Below are positions 27,327-38,798 of a DNA stretch of 64,000 nucleotides, in pieces. Numbering within the stretch: the first letter of the stretch is position 1; the number at the start of each line of letters is the position of its first letter. The notes beneath the pieces are model-generated. The model was not told where the DNA came from. It worked only from the letters and a program-made list of their open reading frames with translations, and did not search any database. Made by a program: the position numbers and the translations under genes. This DNA comes from Haemonchus contortus (Eukaryota > Nematoda > Chromadorea > Rhabditida > Trichostrongylidae). The DNA is taken from contig LS997562.1 in NCBI GenBank assembly GCA_000469685.2, positions 16,400,325 to 16,464,324 of the forward strand, in the 5' to 3' direction.

Positions 27327-28884
27327 AAGATCGCAGAACTCCTTCTAATTCTACCAGTGGACAAAGGTCGTAGAAACTATGCAAGTGATTGGTACTTCAT
27401 ATAAAATGTTTCAGGAGCGCGCTCTCAAACGCACACCCTCGGCAAAATGGATGCGATTCGGAAAACGGTCACCAAACGCAAAATGGATGCGGTGAGCTTC
27501 AACACTTGGTTCCTTGTTATACATACAAATGGAATGTGTTCGAGCTTCTAAGTTTTTGACTGCTCCTCGCTCTAAAGTGGTGTGAAAGGGAAGATAAGTA
27601 GTTAACATTATTCCATGTCCCATAAACGCAAAAATCACTTTGCCTTGGTTTTTGCCACTCCACGATTAGAATAATGTCAAAAGAAAGTAACAAAATAGCA
27701 AAAAGATCGGTGTGAAAATATGAGAAAATTATTTTCAAACCATCTGACCCCTAATGTTGGGTATCATAGCCGGCTTTTGCTACTCTGGGAATATTGCTTG
27801 ACTTTTCCGTTTTCAATATCAAAATTTTCTATAAATTTTCCTCTTTTGCCTTTTGCACACGTAATAAGCCTAGCCTGACCTCGACTTAACCCAGCGTTCT
27901 GTGGTTATGTACGTATAATTTCAGATTTGGTAAAAGGACACCAGATGCAAAATGGATGCGATTCGGCAAGCGGGGAGAGTATGAATTCGATGGCTACGAA
28001 GACATGGAATGAAGAAGAGCAAATGTTTGTCATACGTTTTGTGCACAGTCAAAACCCTCATCTATACTGTGACGTGCGTCGCATAAGACCATTCAGCGTC
28101 GCCCGTTGTTGTTCCACTAATGATCTCACAAATCACTAGCGTCTGTTGAATTCACATCATTTCTTCATCATTCATCCATCCCATCCATTCCTCTCCTCGA
28201 ATTGTTCGAATCTGCTCTTGTAATTGTGTAGTATCGTGGTCTACCGTCAGTTATCATCAACCGATAAATGTTGTACTTTGTTATACGACGGGAAAAATGT
28301 ATTTGGTGAAACACACATGTTGACTACACTAATTTCAGCGACCTCTTCAGATGTGAGGCATGACCGAAACTGAGAGGTTTTCTTCATACATGTAATTCTA
28401 ATTCTTGAATGAAAACATCAAAAGCGCTTTGAAAGTAGTATGTATTTATCGCATAAAAATTTTCAGGTGAGTTGAATAGGCTTCAACAAAATTATGAAAG
28501 CTTATTCTTTCTGCATCAAGTCTTTTCACAAAGAATCTCTAGTGAAAAGCCCTTCTACACATTCACGCCGATGGCAGCGAACACGGGCTGCTAACAGCAT
28601 GTGCTCTCGGACGGTGGCAGCCTATATAAGCTGCCTGGAAATTGCCTGTCATTTGCTTATATCATAACCTTTTTGAATATTCTCGATATCAATGAAATAG
28701 TGGTTGACGTACATCCGATTTCTGTCAACGAAGAAAGATTTTGAGGTAACTACTCAACTTAAACAACTTAACAACCGCAGTGTTTCTCGTTAAAAAGACG
28801 CAAACAAACAAATGACTCGCAAAGAGATCATCAGTATAAACTCTAGAAACTTTTTTCCTGGATTCTTCTCCGCCTGAGTTCGAA

Positions 28885-29583
28885 CTTATGCGTTGGGAGC
28901 AGACATAGCAGCCTTTCCACCAAGGACGCTCGGAAGTTTCTGGCTCATGATATCTCTGTTGAACAGTAATGGCACAACGTAGGCATCTTCAACACTCTCA
29001 TATAAAAGTTCTCAAAATTGCATCACTTCTTGTTCATCGATGTCTCTGAACAACGCCACCTTGATGAGTCTGCACCGATGGTTTCCTGCACAATAGAAGC
29101 AAGCAGCTCGTCTTTCAAAAAAAAAAAAGGACAGAAGACCTTCGAATAACGATGACACTACCTACAGGTTTCCTGCATGTAGTGTCATCGTTCTTCAACA
29201 ATATTTGTTTCCTACAATAGCCGATTCCTTTTCAGATAAGAATTGAGAAAACTTCCTCGCATCAGACGACTAGCTGTTTTTGTCAAAATACGTCCTTCTG
29301 GTGCGTCATCATCCGATTCTTCGTCATTAACATTGACAACGAGGACACCATCGTAATCGACTGCAGGCTCTTCCAACTAACTACTCGTCACTATAAGCAA
29401 TATGGCGTTGAAGCACTGACCAAATTCATCATTCATAGTTTGGCGTTTTCTTGACGGTAGCAGCCCATATGGGTCCCCAGCGATAAAGACGCCCGTCGGG
29501 AGACGCACTTGAGAAACTCGCTCGTCGTGAATGTGCCAGATGATATTAGGAAACCCAGCCCAATTTTCAATGATCGGAACAAG
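28885..29583 (-). pseudogene. Decayed DDE transposase, PIF/Harbinger-like
   Basis: Read right to left. 29583-29381 encodes GFPNIIWHIHDERVSQVRLP, then LPTGVFIAGDPYGLLP (Gly-Asp-Pro as in the DDE_Tnp_4 core) and MNDEFGQCFNAILLI, then a stop. 29372-29232 gives an acidic tail (DGVLVVNVNDEESDDDAPEG). 29075-28885 gives VEDAYVVPLLFNRDIMSQ and a Gly-Lys-Ala-rich end. Frames change between the blocks and stops interrupt them, so the copy is dead. Family assignment is by eye and tentative; some of the tail could belong to an unrelated gene. Confidence 0.35.
29148..29192. repeat. Short perfect hairpin
   Basis: AACGATGACACTAC and GTAGTGTCATCGTT are perfect 14-bp arms, with CAGG/CCTG pairing again inside. 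It lies between blocks of the decayed transposase. Confidence 0.6.
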
Positions 29584-29667
29584 TCATTCTGTACTTGCAT
29601 TTCGAAAAAGCTCGAAGTTCATTCGAAAGTGCAGTTGGCAATGAAATGATCAAGCAGTTAAGCAATG

Positions 29668-29894
29668 GCTGCTTTCATAGTCCGCAGGCAGGCGCGCTGA
29701 CGCGCAGGCAGGCGCGCAGGCAGTGCTAGGGGGGAGGAGGGAGGCAGACAGTGTAAGGCAAACAGTCCACGCCCCTTCGAAGGTTGTTTGTTTTCAACCC
29801 CTCGAAGGAGCGTGGACTGTTTGCCTTGCACTGTCTGCCTCCCTCCTCCCCCCTAGCACTGCCAGCGCGCCTGCCTGCGGACTATGAAAGCAGC
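29668..29894. mobile_element. 227-bp near-perfect foldback element
   Basis: The left arm 29668-29786 and right arm 29794-29894 are complementary over almost their full length around a 7-bp loop. The left arm carries an extra 18-bp or so internal duplication of the GCGCGCAGGCAG unit. Direct repeats CAATG lie outside both ends (29663-29667 and 29895-29899). There is no coding capacity. Confidence 0.75.
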
Positions 29895-30829
29895 CAATGA
29901 AAGCGCTGGTGCTGAACGCGCGTCCATACACTTGTCACATTTTCACCTTAGATGTACCTCCTGACTTTCAGCTCTACTCGAAGAGAAAGGTGAAAAAGAG
30001 CGCATGTTTAAACTTCCATCCATTGTTTAGCAAATTGACTGCAGTGGGGGAGATGGACTACACCTCATTCCGGTCCTGCTATGGCACCGCAATATGAAGC
30101 AACGGATGGATAAAGACAAACGCCGTTGAACATGGAGATTAAAAAATTCTGAAGGAATTCCATCAATGAGAGTCCAATCATAACGTGGATATTACGAAAA
30201 TAAAGTGGCAAGGGTCCGGCCGCAGGAAATGACACTCTGTTTTGTTCAAATATAAGCCTGCACAGCCGACTATGATATGCTAGGTTGCTATAGCATCTTT
30301 TCATGAGTTGGCGCCCGCATTACAGAAAAACTAAAAATAGACGTTTGCAACAAGTGCAATTTTATTCTTTGCAAAAGAATATTCCAAGGCAGTGCTTTAC
30401 AACATTTTGCACAGGAGTCCTTCGAATGAAAAGCTCTAGCAATGGCCAATGGAAAAAGGGCAACACAGTTCCATATAAAAACAAGAAGACGGTGCAGCAG
30501 CAGTTCATAGTCTGTACGCCTGTTTCATAAGTTGTTCTGTTCGACGTCCTGCAGGTACAAGGCAAGAAGACTGGGTTGCGAAAGTTTTTATATGATCGCA
30601 TATGATACTCATTACAAAACGCCTATGCGGTGATTTTTGGTACAAAACAATCGAATATATTGAAGTTGATCACAGGCACACAGTCATAAGCCGAAACGAG
30701 CACAAAATGCACAACATTAATTCGATGAGCAGTCTATATCACTAGAGCCGTGAGTAGAAGACCTATAGTACTGCTCACAAATAACACACTAACATACGAT
30801 TCGTGGCTTGGCCTATGATTGTATAGTAT

Positions 30830-30975
30830 ATGTAAAGGATAGGAGCATGGTGCTCGGATAGCACATGCACGAGTCTCGCTCATGGCAGAAGTTGTACCTA
30901 TGACTCGCCAAACTCGTGAGCTTCCGCATCGCGTACGCGGTTAAATAACAGCAGTTAACAAAACAAAATCACTTC
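30830..30975 (+). repeat. tRNA-derived SINE family 2, copy
   Basis: GGTGCTCGGATAGCACATGC and CGAGTCTCGCTC correspond to the tRNA-like head; the tail is TTAAATAACAGCAGTTAACA. Confidence 0.6.
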
Positions 30976-31952
30976 CACTGCTTTCCTTTAAGGTTCTGTT
31001 CATTTAAAAATACTTGAAGGGTAGGCAGGTGAACCACGTCGACCCGCCATCTGCTCTCTCCCAATCCAAAAAAACATGAGCTATCGTTTCCAATATACAA
31101 CCCAATACACGCACACACACCGACACACTTTGTGCGTTGAATCCATTTCTTCTTATTCCATCTTGACTGTGTGTTTCCTTTCAACTACGTTCATTTCACG
31201 CCAGATCCGCCCTTACATTCCACCTACGCCTCCTCGGACTGGATCTAGATACACAATCGGTGTCTTTAATCTTTCACTTGCACTCAATCCAAATTTGAAG
31301 TCACCCCAGGTTAATAACGTACGTCCCGCCTCCTATCAGACGGGAGTGGCAGTGAAGACGGCAGGAATGCTGATAGGAAAGGTATAACTCCACTACCCCT
31401 TCTGTAGGGTAGTGAAGTAACGCCCTCTCCTGGTGGGTGCAACGCTTACCCAGTGGGGCCTACCAGAGTGTGCAGCGGAAGCATTATCCATATTCGAACC
31501 TAATTGGGATGATGTGTTTGGTTTTTCTCAGTAATTTTTGTCTCACAGTGATCCCTATCTCTGTTTCGCGAACATGTATCGGTCCCTCCTGGAATTGAAA
31601 ACAATCGCGATCCCTGCCATCGCGCTATCCATTCGAAGCGGTTTGCGAGCTGAGCAACTCGTCCAAGTGATCGGGCAACCCACTGCCTTTCTAGCTGATA
31701 TTTAGAAGCCCGATCGATAACGCCGCTACCATTAGATGCCGAATCACGGACGCTTCATGTGATGGAACTTGTTTCGTCTTGATGTTTCGTTAACTGCTGT
31801 TATTTGAACGCGTACAACAAGTTCTATCTTGTAAAATTTACAGCTTCACGGTTCCGTACTGATATTAGCCGACCTGCTCAACACGTTGTACGTGTGAGTG
31901 GTGATAAGCTATGGCATGTAACCCATTAAGAAGGCGAGGGCAAGCGGAGTCT

Positions 31953-32112
31953 CGGTAGTGTAAGGGATAGAGCACGGTGCCCGGAAAGTACAAGTACGGG
32001 CTCGTGTCCCGTCCAAAGCCAAAGTTTAGCGCATAGTCGCCAACCCTGTAAGTCTTTCGGATCGCGCACTGCGGCAAAATAACAGCAGTCAACAAACCAT
32101 CAAGACCAAACA
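31953..32112 (+). repeat. tRNA-derived SINE family 2, copy
   Basis: Head GGGATAGAGCACGGTGCCCG and CGGGCTCGTGTCCCGTCC, tail AAATAACAGCAGTCAACAAA. Confidence 0.65.
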
Positions 32113-33004
32113 AGTTTTGAATTTTCGCTTAGTACGTTTGCTTGTCTTTGTCAAAAAATTTTACACTCAGTGTAACTAGTTATCAAGGGCAGGGATGCCC
32201 ATCACACGTTTCAATCAACAGGGTGAATTTCTGGGAATGGTCGATTATGGCGCACATCAAAGCAAGCAAGCAAACAATCAATATGCTGCCTCGGGCACCC
32301 GAGCCACATGGCTAATTTGGTGACCGAGTAAAGGAGTAAGGTAGAAAATTGGTGTCAAAGGTGCTAATCCAAAGTGAAATTCGTTGAGTAATTTTCATAT
32401 CACTGAGTAGCTTCAAAAAAGGGATTCACCAGGGTAGTTTTTCAGATGTTTTCTTCATATAAAAAATGTGATTCAGTCTCTTGTGCTTTGGGGCGAGATC
32501 GAGAGCTATCAAGGAAACCAGAGGATGCAGGCAACTGAATATGCCTCATACACGTGAGTATTCACAAACAGATCAGTATGGATAATTTGGATGTAAGGTG
32601 TACCCTTCCACTGAACCTCGAAGATCTTGCTTGGAAAAGCAAGAACACGTACAATCTCCGTCAAAATATGCCGCAAACCATGTTGGTGTATAGTAGTGCG
32701 TAATCCGTAACTTCACAGGATTCAAAAGATCGGGGCAGTACGCAGCGAAACCGAAATGCGCGGGAATGTGCAATGGGCGGTGGGCCGTAGCAAGGAGGTT
32801 AGTAGTTGAGTACTCACTGTGGTCGAGGATTGCCATCGTCGTCCGAGCCCCGCTGGAATTCTGCTGCCGCCGAAAAAGGGAGCGGCGTGATGCCCCGACC
32901 GTAAGTTCAGTTTGGGTGCTTTGTTTGGTGCATTGTAATCGCTTTTATAGCAATTGTTTTGAGTGAGGTCTTTTGCTGTAGTAAAAAGGATTTTAATCGT
33001 TTAA

Positions 33005-33958
33005 TTGAATTTCTCGTTTGATTGCTTTTTTTTGAAAGAGAATTTTATTGACAGAGAATTTTATCACCAAGCAGTGTGCTTTCACTCGAACGGTTCGAAA
33101 CATCATATTGCCCATGGATGGGTGTGGAATGTGACGCCTAGTATCCATCGCATACTTCGGTGGAAATGCGGCGAGTGCCAACGACATGGCGGCCCACTTG
33201 GAGAAAGGTTGACGGGCTATGTCAGACATGTACTGTCATGTCCAATTGGTACAGAAGGCATCGTGATTGGCGGTAACACTGAGGAGCGTTACGACCTACC
33301 CGGCGTGGCTTTTGAAGTGATTGCAGCTATGAGAAGGAGATCAAATTGGCCGGCGGAGAACCAAAGATTGCGGATTGAGCGTCCACTGCGTGATTTGGTG
33401 ACAGCCATGACCTGGGAGAAGCATTTACGAGAGCGTCATCGAGAGAGGAGATTGCATCTCGATAAGAAGGTATGGCTGGAGCTACTGCGCTGGAAGGATG
33501 TTGAGCAGTTTCTTGACTCGGAACCAAAGCTGAAAGGTTATGGCTTCCAAAAGAATGAGATTGCCGTGAAGAGGCAACTATTGGCCGCGGACCCTGAACA
33601 TAGTTTCATTAGTCGCTACGTGCTTAAACAGTTCGATACTGGCAACCGAGTGCAAAAGTGGGCCGATCTGGGTTATAATGCCTGCGAGGAAATGGGAAGA
33701 AGATGTGCAAGAAGTACTACAATGATAAGGAACACGTCCACTGGCATTTGCGTGGGAGCTGACTTTAAAGATTTTAATGCATGCCACCGCCTACGTGATA
33801 TGGCTAATGACTACCGACTAATGACGGAGAACTCCTCGAACATGTGGTACCGCAAAGGCAGTGAGCCACGAGCAGTCCAAGATTGGCAAAGGTGCTGTCG
33901 TTGGCTAGAGAAAGCAGCTAACAACTGTTGGAAGATGGTCGGGGCGAAGAGAAGATGA
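33005..33958 (+). pseudogene. Endogenous totivirus-like RdRp, N-terminal and fingers segment
   Basis: Open for 317 codons, far longer than chance here, and the most GC-rich coding-like block in the window. Residues 178-210 hold a basic motif (KNEIAVKRQLLAAD...SRYVLKQFD) corresponding to the fingers motif that contacts incoming nucleotide in dsRNA-virus polymerases. ADFKDFNACH at residues 252-261 (33758-33787) is motif A in the D-x-x-D-F-N form typical of Totiviridae-like RdRps. The frame stops at 33958, just before motif B, which continues in a different frame overlapping by 31 bp. Together the three segments cover about 2.7 kb. Known biology: totivirus-like viruses are dsRNA viruses, so a DNA copy means ancient integration. 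The viral part may begin some way inside the ORF, since the first 30 or so codons are not obviously viral. This is a relic, with no sign of a capsid gene. Confidence 0.8.
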
Positions 33959-34422
33959 CCGTGGGACTCTTTAGCGGAGTGCAAGATACGAACGGAACCA
34001 ACGAACGGAGGCACATAGTTGAGGTGACACGAGCCTTTATGGAGCTAGAGACTTGCGGTCTACTGTCAGAAGGAGCAGAATCCAATATGCATATAGAATT
34101 GCGTGAAGATTATTCAATCATCATATCGCCCAGTGCCGTTGACTCAGCACTGCTTTTCACCTCGCTGTGCGCTAGTGGACGACGAATGGAGGCGGTGAAG
34201 CAGGAGATATGGTCCGATCAGTGTGAATACTTGAGAAACAAGGTCACTGCATTTGGCTGCCAAGGTTACATCAATCGAAACATCGGTACCTTGATTTCCG
34301 CACCATTCGAGAATGCTAGTCGCCACGATGTGGTTAGCCGATTGGAGGCCATATGCCAACCAATTTCCACTATTCATCGCGAGGCGCCCACACAGGAAAT
34401 TGCCGTGAGCTCCAGCAGATGA
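33928..34422 (+). pseudogene. Endogenous totivirus-like RdRp, palm segment (motifs B-C)
   Basis: Second frame of the same element. GLFSGVQDTN at residues 13-22 (33964-33993) matches the motif B pattern G-L-x-S-G-x-x-x-T. About 36 residues later, where the catalytic Gly-Asp-Asp of motif C is expected, the sequence reads LREDYSII, with Arg-Glu-Asp at 34102-34110, so the first catalytic Asp is lost. Further on, CEYLRNK and QGYINRNIGTLI follow the usual order of motifs D/E and the thumb entry in this family. The frame ends at 34422 and the similarity continues in another frame. Confidence 0.8.
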
Positions 34423-34423
34423 T

Positions 34424-35749
34424 GGTGGGGTACTGGGGCGTAATAAAACCGCGTCGGATCCTGGTGCCCTAATTGGAAGTACACAGAATGGCCAGCCTGC
34501 CACCGAAGTGCTGTACGCCGCTAAGATCGACGGTGGTCTGGACTGTAACCTTCTACCAGACAGTCAACTACGTTTGGTCACCAAACTCCCACCAGCACCT
34601 AGGCTTAGCAAAGTACCCACCAGGGGGACAAGAGACACCACCGCTCGCGGAGCTGCTGATCTTGCCACTCATAGGAGGGTTACGACATACTGGATCATCC
34701 GGAGCGTACTGGCTTCTGAAATTCACGAGCAGGTGACGGAGGGGTCAGCTTTGCCAGCGGAGATCTCTGCCGCGCATCGAGAGTATGGAGTTAAGTTTGC
34801 ACAGTGGGCTAAGGCACTAGATAGCCAAGAGGCATGGCCTCTGCACGAATCGCGATTCTTGAACCTGGACTACGGGTGGTCTATCGGCGAAGACAATAGG
34901 CCACACAGCTACTGGCTTGTACCACAAAGGGCTTGGATGGCTTCCTATCGCAAAATCGAGGCACCTGAGCCACATATGGGGTGGATGCCACATGTTGGCA
35001 GGATGCACATAACGTTCGACCGAGAGGTCTGCCTGAGCCGTTTTGCCTACCACAGAGCACGCGTGAATGAGATGTTCGGAGTGGTGAACCCCGATGAGTT
35101 CCAATTGGATGTACGGAATGTGGACGGCTGGCACTACTACGTGGTGCACAGAGGAGATCCACGGGGACCGATCATGATATCAAACCAGATGAATGTATTG
35201 GACGTGCTTGGAGAGGCTGTGGTCATGCTGAAGTTGTGCTATCAAACGATGCATGTTGCAAACGAATGGAGCGACTACCTCTGCCACCGGATCCGAATGT
35301 GCATAAGCTTCCCAGAGCATGTCCAAAAACTGATAACTTGGGGAGACCCAATACAGGATTGCCTGGTGAAATTCAGACGCACCATCGAGCACATAAGTAC
35401 CATCAATGAGATGTCGGAACTGGAAGCGTTGGAAGTGTGGTCAGCGATGGCAGGACGTGAAGGGGTTGGGCCACCCATCCTGATGCGAGGAGCACAAGAC
35501 GACCCTAAGGAATGGAGAGCATTCTTTAACAACAACAAGGTGACGGTACCCTTGAGTTGCGCGACGCTGGCTGGGCCTTTGCTTGGCAGCTTGACCAGGA
35601 GATGTATGGCTGATGCAATCATTTGCATTGGAATCACCTTTGGACTATCGAAGGCAGCATGGGCGCTTGACGAGAGTGAGATCGCATTCATTTTATTGTG
35701 TTACAAATTTGTTAGATACCCGCTGTTGTGGGGCGTTACCCGCAATTGA
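34424..35749 (+). pseudogene. Endogenous totivirus-like RdRp, thumb/C-terminal segment
   Basis: Third frame, open from just after the stop at 34422 to 35749 (about 440 codons). It contains ALIGSTQNGQPATEVLYAAK and, around codon 80, TYWIIRSVLASEIHEQV, a helix-rich region consistent with a polymerase thumb and C-terminal bracelet. Assignment rests mainly on continuity with the two upstream segments, because the thumb is poorly conserved. No internal stop was found, so the whole 2.7-kb element shows only two frame breaks. No capsid ORF, poly(A) or target duplication was recognised at the right end. Confidence 0.65.
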
Positions 35750-37336
35750 AACATGAGGAATGCAAAGGTTTGCTTTTTGTTTAGCTTTGAAAAATGGTGG
35801 CTGCTCCACAGCTCCCTGAATACTCTTAATAGGAGGGAATGCCTTCTGTTTATAATTGTAGCGAGCGTCGCTGCTAATGACGTACCTCCAGGAACTTTGA
35901 TGGACCAAGGTCTCCAAATTTTGATCTTTTCCGTTTTTCAGTGCACCATTGTATAGATCTCGCCGAGCTGAGTTGAACTATTTAATATTATATGTGAAAA
36001 AAGTGAAAGCTAACCTAGCTATAAAGAAAAGGCGAAAAAGGCGCGAATCCGGGTTTTTTATCTTCTTTCGAATAGTTAGGGTTGGAGCACATTCGTCTCC
36101 TGCCTTCCGGTCCTGTCGTCAGTGCAATAAATATAAGAAGTCCCTCGTGGCAGCAGTAATACGACAACACACTCAAGACCTGGACACATTACAACGAAGC
36201 GGAAGTTGACGAAGATGATGGGGAGTTACATGAAGACGTATAAGAAGGTGTACGACAGGAGAGCATCAAGATTTGAGATTGAAGAGGATACTCTGTAATG
36301 AGCCTTCAAATCATGGACGATCTGCGCAGCCTTCCTACAATTGCGTCCAGAAGATACGCCTGTGGAGCAAACACCAACGGGAAAGTACGATTTACGCGCT
36401 ACGCCTGAGAATAACCGCTAAAAATTATTCAGACTCGTGCGGTGTGACGCATAGCAAAAACCACATCTGTGCTTGTGCATCTTCGAATGTTCGAGGGCAG
36501 GAGAAAGTGCGTTGAATGTCTTGTCGCAGAGATAACACGTGTAAAAGTACTATGAGCACTGTACACGGTTAAGAGCATCGTACCGCTCTGTAAGAATTAC
36601 TTGACAGAAGTGATGAGGTTGCGGAGAGACTGGCATGGGATCTGGCAAGGAGCTCGAGGAAAGACGGAAGGAATTGGCAAGTTGGAACGCGACCCTCAAA
36701 TTTCCCAAGACGAGAAGATTAATGAACGAGATTATCGCAGTTGTACCGCAATTTCTTTGATTAATGTAGACATTTTTGGTTTGGTTGCTTGGTTTTGGTA
36801 CTCTTTAATCCTTTTGAACGTTTTCATTTCTTTGAGGAATACAGTGTGGCGAATTTAGAGATTCTCTTGATCGTTGACGTTTTTGTTTCTGCTTTCAAAA
36901 GAGTTCGCAACGTTTTATTCGTTACAACTTGTAAGGCAAATGCCAACGCGCATTTAAATCCGTTGGCATGCGCTATGATTCCTTCGACACTCCTAACAGT
37001 TGCGCAGTTCCTATATTGTGCTGTGTCTTCGCCTCTGGATTCAATCGCACTGCGCTATGTCTTCGTCTCTGGACTGGAACCAAGTATTTCAACGTCGTTA
37101 AGGCGCTCTCCCCCCGTTTGAGTCAGCATTCCCACGTCCAATCTGCGAATTTTCATGCACGCCTCGCCCGGAGCCGAGTTTCATCATCCCTTTCGAGTGT
37201 TCCCATCCTTTCAACCGTACTAATACAAAATTTGAACGCTCTAAGTCCACAGGAACGGGAGTTTTGCGCAAACCACGCCCACTGTTGTTCTTTTCGCCCA
37301 TCGTAAGTGTTGCTATCCTGCCGCCTGTACCCCTAA
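35750..37336. other. Stretch right of the viral element, nothing recognised
   Basis: Ordinary AT-rich sequence with short ORFs. No capsid-like continuation of the viral element and no repeat shared with the window was found. Confidence 0.45.
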
Positions 37337-37901
37337 TCTGTAGTACCACAAAATAATTATGCATATTCCTAATGGCCTCCTTAATCATTCAAAATTCCGA
37401 TAGGTCTTGTGATTAATCATATACTAATATTCTGCAATTCTTCTCTCATGACACACGAAAAACAGAAATCATCATTCTTCATTAAATGTTATATTTTGAC
37501 TCGCTTTAGTTTATTAGTCTTTGTCTTGTATTTAAGCCCACCATGCAAGGATAGTGGTGAGTTCTATCCACATCGACACAGAAGATTGCGGGTTCTATCC
37601 TGCCGTGGTCGCCAGTTGTTTTGAAGACGAAATTTTGCCGAAGGTTTATTGTGTTGATGTGGACCTAGAGAAGAGGAGAACTCCACTCTATCCTTGCACG
37701 GCAGGCTTATATACAAGACAATGACTAATAAACTGAAGCGAGTCAAAATATAACATTTTATAAAGAATGAGCGCTTTTCGTGTGTCATTAGAGAAAATTT
37801 CAGAATATCGGAAAATATGACTCATCACAAGACCTTTTGGAGTTTTGAATGATTATTGAGGCCATTAGGAAAATGCATAGTTATCTTGTGATACTACAGA
37901 A
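37337..37901. repeat. 565-bp foldback element
   Basis: Arms of about 245 bp (37337-37582 and 37650-37901) are inverted copies with scattered mismatches. Both ends read TCTGTAGTA(C/T)CACAA inward, and both arms encode the same spurious peptide on opposite strands. The loop 37583-37649 holds unrelated sequence. No clear target duplication was seen. Confidence 0.75.
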
Positions 37902-37919
37902 TAACTCCTGATCACTCCT

Positions 37920-38015
37920 ACCTCCTAGCGCTCTAGGTTTAGTGGGACACGAGTTATGAATTTCCGGTCAGGACACACACATACATACACACAAACACAC
38001 CAGCAGACACAGTCA
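37920..38015 (-). repeat. Microsatellite-linked repeat, second copy
   Basis: (CACACA/CATA)n tract adjoining GAATTTCCGGTCAGG and GAGTTATG, inverse of the start of the repeat at 50300. Confidence 0.45.
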
Positions 38016-38269
38016 CGATAACGACGACTTCGGTATTTGTGCAATATTCCGGCCAAGACCGAAGATATTAGAGGGAATTTTCGATCCTGATTGACTTCGG
38101 CGTTACGTTGAAAATTTCGTTGATCTGACAGCACACAAAGTCGAGAAGGATTGTTATGGCGATTTCGCCTTTCTTGGAGTCAAGAAAATATAGAAGCAAT
38201 TCATGGCTCAACAAACCAGAGGTCTCACTACCCTGCGAAACCTTCGAGACCAGTTACACTACTACATAG

Positions 38270-38798
38270 TTAAAGGCACAGTTCAGGACAATTTTGGGGG
38301 TATCCGGTATTTCAGAGATAGTGGTAGGTAAGGCCTACACTAGGACAATGGTAAAGCATAAAAGGATAAAAACAGTGAAAAAAGGAAAACAAACGGCCGA
38401 AAAAAAAGATGAAAAAGTGGTTGGACGAGATCCATAATGGGAAAACGGTGGTTAAGTGAATTTTTCGCGGAAGTACACGAATGCGACGCCATGTGTGCAA
38501 TAGCAGACAACACACCCAAACAGCTGATTTAGACTACAGTCTTGAACCTGGCAATTTGCCAATCAGCGTATCGATCTTTCACCAACTTCGCTCCAATGCG
38601 AAAGTGGTGAAGGAAAATTCGAACCCTAGTCAGCCTGGCGAGGGGCGGAGGCCTGACGTCCCCCAATGTTCCTACCCTTATTGTCCCTATCCAGACCCTT
38701 TTCCGACCTAATTCCTGCACGAATGGTATCAGAGGGGGCATCGAATTCAAACTATGTGCAAATCTCCGAAACCATTTTTTCGTGACCTGTGCCTTTAA
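38270..38798. repeat. GGCACAGTTCAC-type MITE, copy 7
   Basis: Best pair of ends: TTAAAGGCACAGTTCAGGAC and GTGACCTGTGCCTTTAA, with TAG on both outer sides (38267-38269 and 38799-38801), a possible target duplication. Confidence 0.7.

Larger units (their letters stand above)
20111..28880. other. Repeat-rich stretch without a supported gene
   Basis: Apart from the SINE and MITE copies listed separately and a G run, I see no coding exon with support. Three short direct repeats of GCAAAATGGATGCG lie near 27436, 27478 and 27946. Confidence 0.45.

Noticed and set aside
29668..29894. CRISPR-like or microRNA-cluster interpretation of the hairpin
   Set aside because: There are no regularly spaced repeats, and the arms are far longer than a microRNA precursor.
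31205..31381. 59-codon phase-0 stretch after GCCAG, possible next exon of the signal-peptide gene
   Set aside because: Phase and donor fit, but it is 15 kb away, the acceptor is weak and no family signal links the two.
37409..37788. Two near-identical ORFs on opposite strands, as if a duplicated gene
   Set aside because: They are the arms of one foldback element and carry no domain.
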